Shown here in pieces: positions 22,243 to 24,514 of a DNA stretch of 24,514 nucleotides. The notes beneath the pieces were generated by a model. It saw only the letters and a list, made by a program, of their open reading frames with translations. It did no database searches and had not been told where the DNA came from. The DNA lies in the NCBI GenBank assembly GCA_035456985.1, contig DATICE010000174.1, positions 1 through 24,514 on the forward strand, given 5' to 3'. Source of the stretch: SG8-41 sp035456985 (GTDB lineage: Bacteria > Pseudomonadota > Gammaproteobacteria > Burkholderiales > SG8-41). A program made the position numbers and the translations under genes. Within the stretch, counting starts at the first letter, position 1; every line of letters starts with the position of its first letter.

Positions 22243-23655
22243 TCAGGCCTTCAGGGCGGCGAGCACCTCGTCCAGCATCTTCTTTGCATCGCCGAAGAGC
22301 ATGCGGTTGTTGTCCTTGTAGAAGAGCGGGTTGTCGACGCCCGCGTAGCCGGAGGCCATGCTGCGCTTCATCATGATGGAGGTTTTTGCCTTCCATACTT
22401 CCAGCACCGGCATGCCGGCGATCGGGCTCGCCGGATCTTCCTGCGCCGAGGGATTCACGATGTCGTTGGCGCCGATCACCATCGACACGTCGGTGTCCGG
22501 AAAATCCGGGTTGATCTCGTCCATCTCGAGCACGATGTCGTAGGGCACCTTCGCCTCGGCAAGCAGGACGTTCATGTGGCCCGGCATCCGGCCAGCCACG
22601 GGATGGATGCCGAAGCGCACGTTGATGCCTTTGTCGCGCAGGTACTTGGTGATTTCGAATACCGAGTGCTGGGCCTGCGCCACCGCCATCCCGTAGCCCG
22701 GCACGATGACGACGTTGCTCGCCCCGCGCAGCAGCTCCGCCGTCTCCACGGCGCTGATCGGAGTAACCTCGCCTGCGGGCTGTGCGCCGCTCGCTGCCGC
22801 TGCCCCCTCCCCGGTGCCGAAGCCGCCCGCGATCACGCTGAGGAAGTGGCGGTTCATCGCGCGGCACATGATGTAGGAGAGAATCGCACCGCTCGAGCCC
22901 ACCAGAGCCCCGGTCACGATCAGGAGGTCGTTCGACAGCATGAAGCCGGTCGCCGCCGCCGCCCAGCCCGAGTAGCTGTTCAGCATCGAGATCACCACCG
23001 GCATGTCCGCGCCGCCGATCGCCATCACCATGTGGATGCCGAACAGAAGCGCGATCACCGTCATGACGATGAGCGGCGTCATGCCATCGGCCATGGAATG
23101 GGAGTTGATGAAGCGCCAGCCGAACCAGATCACCAAGATCAGGCCGATCAGGTTGATCCAGTGGCGCGCGGGCAGCAGCATCGGTTTGCCGCTGATCTTG
23201 GCGGAAAGCTTGCCGAATGCGATTACCGAGCCCGAGAATGTCACCGCGCCGATCAGCACGCCGATGTAGATCTCCAGCTCGTGGATAGTCTTCTCCGCAC
23301 CCTTGAAGTGGGAAGAGGCCGCGGGATCGATGTAGTTGGCGAAGCCGACCATCACCGCCGCGATGCCGACGAGGCTATGCATCAGCGCGACCAGCTCCGG
23401 CATCTGCGTCATCCTGACGACGCGCGCGGCGTAGAGCCCGATCGCTGCGCCCACCACCATCGCGCCGAGGATCCACGGATAGCCAGCGGCCGTGACGTTC
23501 GGCCCGAGCACGGTCGCGAGCACCGCGATCGTCATGCCGATCATGCCGTACAGGTTCCCGCGCCGCGAGGTCTCGGGGTTCGAGAGCCCGCCGAGGCTGA
23601 GAATGAAAAGGATGGTCGCGCCGATGTAGGAGGCTGTGGCCAGGGTCGTGGACAT
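22243..23655 (-). CDS. pntB: NAD(P) transhydrogenase subunit beta
   Basis: This is the beta subunit of the proton-translocating nicotinamide nucleotide transhydrogenase, 470 residues, normal length. The N-terminal half has about nine membrane helices (TASYIGATILFILSLGGL onward; GMIGMTIAVLATVLG; LIVMTVIALLFGIHMVMA), including the proton-channel GAVTFSGSVIAFGKLSAK. The C-terminal NADP(H)-binding domain starts near residue 290, with VIVPGYGMAVAQAQH around 317-331, GRMPGHMNVLLAEA, and GANDIVNPSAQEDP, and ends in DAKKMLDEVLAAL. The enzyme couples proton influx to NADPH formation from NADH and NADP. It starts 9 bases after pntA and is clearly co-transcribed with it. Confidence 0.98.
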   Translation of the reverse strand: MSTTLATASYIGATILFILSLGGLSNPETSRRGNLYGMIGMTIAVLATVLGPNVTAAGYPWILGAMVVGAAIGLYAARVVRMTQMPELVALMHSLVGIAAVMVGFANYIDPAASSHFKGAEKTIHELEIYIGVLIGAVTFSGSVIAFGKLSAKISGKPMLLPARHWINLIGLILVIWFGWRFINSHSMADGMTPLIVMTVIALLFGIHMVMAIGGADMPVVISMLNSYSGWAAAATGFMLSNDLLIVTGALVGSSGAILSYIMCRAMNRHFLSVIAGGFGTGEGAAAASGAQPAGEVTPISAVETAELLRGASNVVIVPGYGMAVAQAQHSVFEITKYLRDKGINVRFGIHPVAGRMPGHMNVLLAEAKVPYDIVLEMDEINPDFPDTDVSMVIGANDIVNPSAQEDPASPIAGMPVLEVWKAKTSIMMKRSMASGYAGVDNPLFYKDNNRMLFGDAKKMLDEVLAALKA

Positions 23656-23664
23656 GGCTCGCCC

Positions 23665-24514
23665 CTACTTGCGGAACATCTCGAGCATGCGCCGGGTCAC
23701 CGCGAAGCCGCCGAACATGTTGATGGCGACGAGCGCAATGCTGACCACTGCCAGGCCGAGGATCCAGCCGACGGGCCGGTCGGCCGCCTCGGCGACCGGC
23801 GGCGCCACCTGCACCAGCGCGCCGATGGCGATGATGCTGCTGATGGCGTTGGTGACGCTCATCAATGGCGTGTGCAGCGCGGGCGTGACATTCCAGATCA
23901 CCATGTAGCCCACGAAGCAGGCCAGCACGAACACCGTGAAGTGGCCGAGAAACGCCGGCGGCGCGTAGGCGCCGATGAACCAGAAGGCCGCCGCGGCGGC
24001 GAGGAAGAAGATCGCCGAGGCTTTGAGCGGCATCGGCGCGCCCCCGGCGCCGTGACCGTGCGCCCTGGCCGGCGCGGGCACGGCGGGTTTTTTCGCCGCC
24101 GCAGCAGCAGGGGCCGCGGACAGCTTCGGCGCGGGCGGCGGCCAGGTGACCTTGCCCTCCTTCACCACCGTGGTGCCGCGGATCACCTCGTCTTCCATGT
24201 TGACGTCGATGACGCCGTCCTTGTTCTTGCACAGCTCCTCCGTGAGGCGCAGGAGGTTCGTCGCGTAGAGCGTGCTCGACTGGCGGGCGAGACGGCTCGG
24301 GAGATCGGTGTAGCCGATGATCGTGACGCCGTGTTTCACGACCACCTTGTTCGGCTCGGTCAGCTCGCAGTTTCCGCCCTGCTCCGAGGCGAGATCGACG
24401 ATGACGCTGCCGGGGCTCATCGAGCGCACCATCTCCGCGGTGATCAGCTTGGGCGCCGGCCGGCCCGGGATGAGCGCGGTGGTGATGATGATGTCCACCT
24501 CCTTCGCCTGCCTG
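23665..24514 (-). CDS. pntA: NAD(P) transhydrogenase subunit alpha, C-terminal part (5' end outside window)
   Basis: The frame is open to the window edge, so the upstream portion is missing. About 282 codons are visible. They show the end of the NAD-binding domain (TTALIPGRPAPKLIT, GSVIVDLASEQGGN, a conserved RLARQSS), then an Ala/Pro/Lys linker, and then the membrane part with four helices (AIFFLAAAAAFWFIGAY; a VFVLACFVGYMVIWN stretch with HTPLMSVTNAISSI; two more) ending MLEMFRK. Domain I and the membrane domain are fused in one chain as in E. coli PntA, not split into pntAA and pntAB as in many alphaproteobacteria. Confidence 0.96.
   Translation of the reverse strand, partial: RQAKEVDIIITTALIPGRPAPKLITAEMVRSMSPGSVIVDLASEQGGNCELTEPNKVVVKHGVTIIGYTDLPSRLARQSSTLYATNLLRLTEELCKNKDGVIDVNMEDEVIRGTTVVKEGKVTWPPPAPKLSAAPAAAAAKKPAVPAPARAHGHGAGGAPMPLKASAIFFLAAAAAFWFIGAYAPPAFLGHFTVFVLACFVGYMVIWNVTPALHTPLMSVTNAISSIIAIGALVQVAPPVAEAADRPVGWILGLAVVSIALVAINMFGGFAVTRRMLEMFRK

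Noticed and set aside
1..24514. CRISPR array, tRNA or rRNA gene, integrase or transposase, toxin-antitoxin pair
   Set aside because: I looked for regular spaced repeats, cloverleaf-like segments and such protein motifs on both strands and found none.

Overview
The window reads as chromosomal DNA of a high-GC betaproteobacterium, most likely Burkholderiales-like. The signs are three intact Bug-type (tripartite tricarboxylate transporter) substrate-binding proteins plus a relic of a fourth, a complete tctCBA set, the queG / tsaE / amiC neighbourhood, and strongly GC-ending codons. Housekeeping genes (queG, tsaE, amiC, pntAB) are mixed with accessory catabolic and transport genes. I saw no phage, plasmid, CRISPR, tRNA or rRNA signal.

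Layout. (1) 1-5454, minus strand: a dipeptide/oligopeptide-type ABC importer (two permeases and the start of its binding protein). Upstream of it lies a three-gene set: an exported metallo-beta-lactamase-fold protein, a solitary Bug binding protein and an amidohydrolase. Together they look like uptake and hydrolysis of small organic compounds. (2) 5455-5993: a gene-poor stretch with eroded coding remnants, including the C-terminus of another Bug protein broken by a stop codon. (3) 5994-12968, plus strand: a tight five-gene operon, tctC-tctB-tctA followed by two genes that together resemble ATP-citrate lyase. The first has an ATP-grasp and a citrate-binding domain. The second has a CoA-ligase domain and a citrate-synthase-type lyase domain, and is unusually long because an extra citrate-synthase-like segment lies inside it. 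The natural reading is import of a tricarboxylate, activation to its CoA thioester with ATP, and C-C cleavage. This is the best candidate for an undescribed system here. (4) 12969-14970: single genes (YciI, bactofilin, TauD/TfdA dioxygenase) separated by gaps that each carry a short GGGG[T/G]CAG tag. (5) 14967-17433, minus strand: GFA-family protein, small membrane protein, queG, a 51-residue membrane protein (the last three joined by ATGA overlaps) and a 46-residue Cys-rich protein. (6) 17576-19955, plus: tsaE, amiC and a secreted thermonuclease. (7) 20054-22234, plus: another Bug protein followed by a threonine-synthase-like PLP enzyme. (8) 22243-24514, minus: pntB and the 3' part of pntA (proton-translocating transhydrogenase).

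Dispersed palindromic repeats of the common 'SFPRKRES' type touch or supply the start codons of two genes (16997 and 19431). All family assignments come from reading motifs by eye; no database search was possible.
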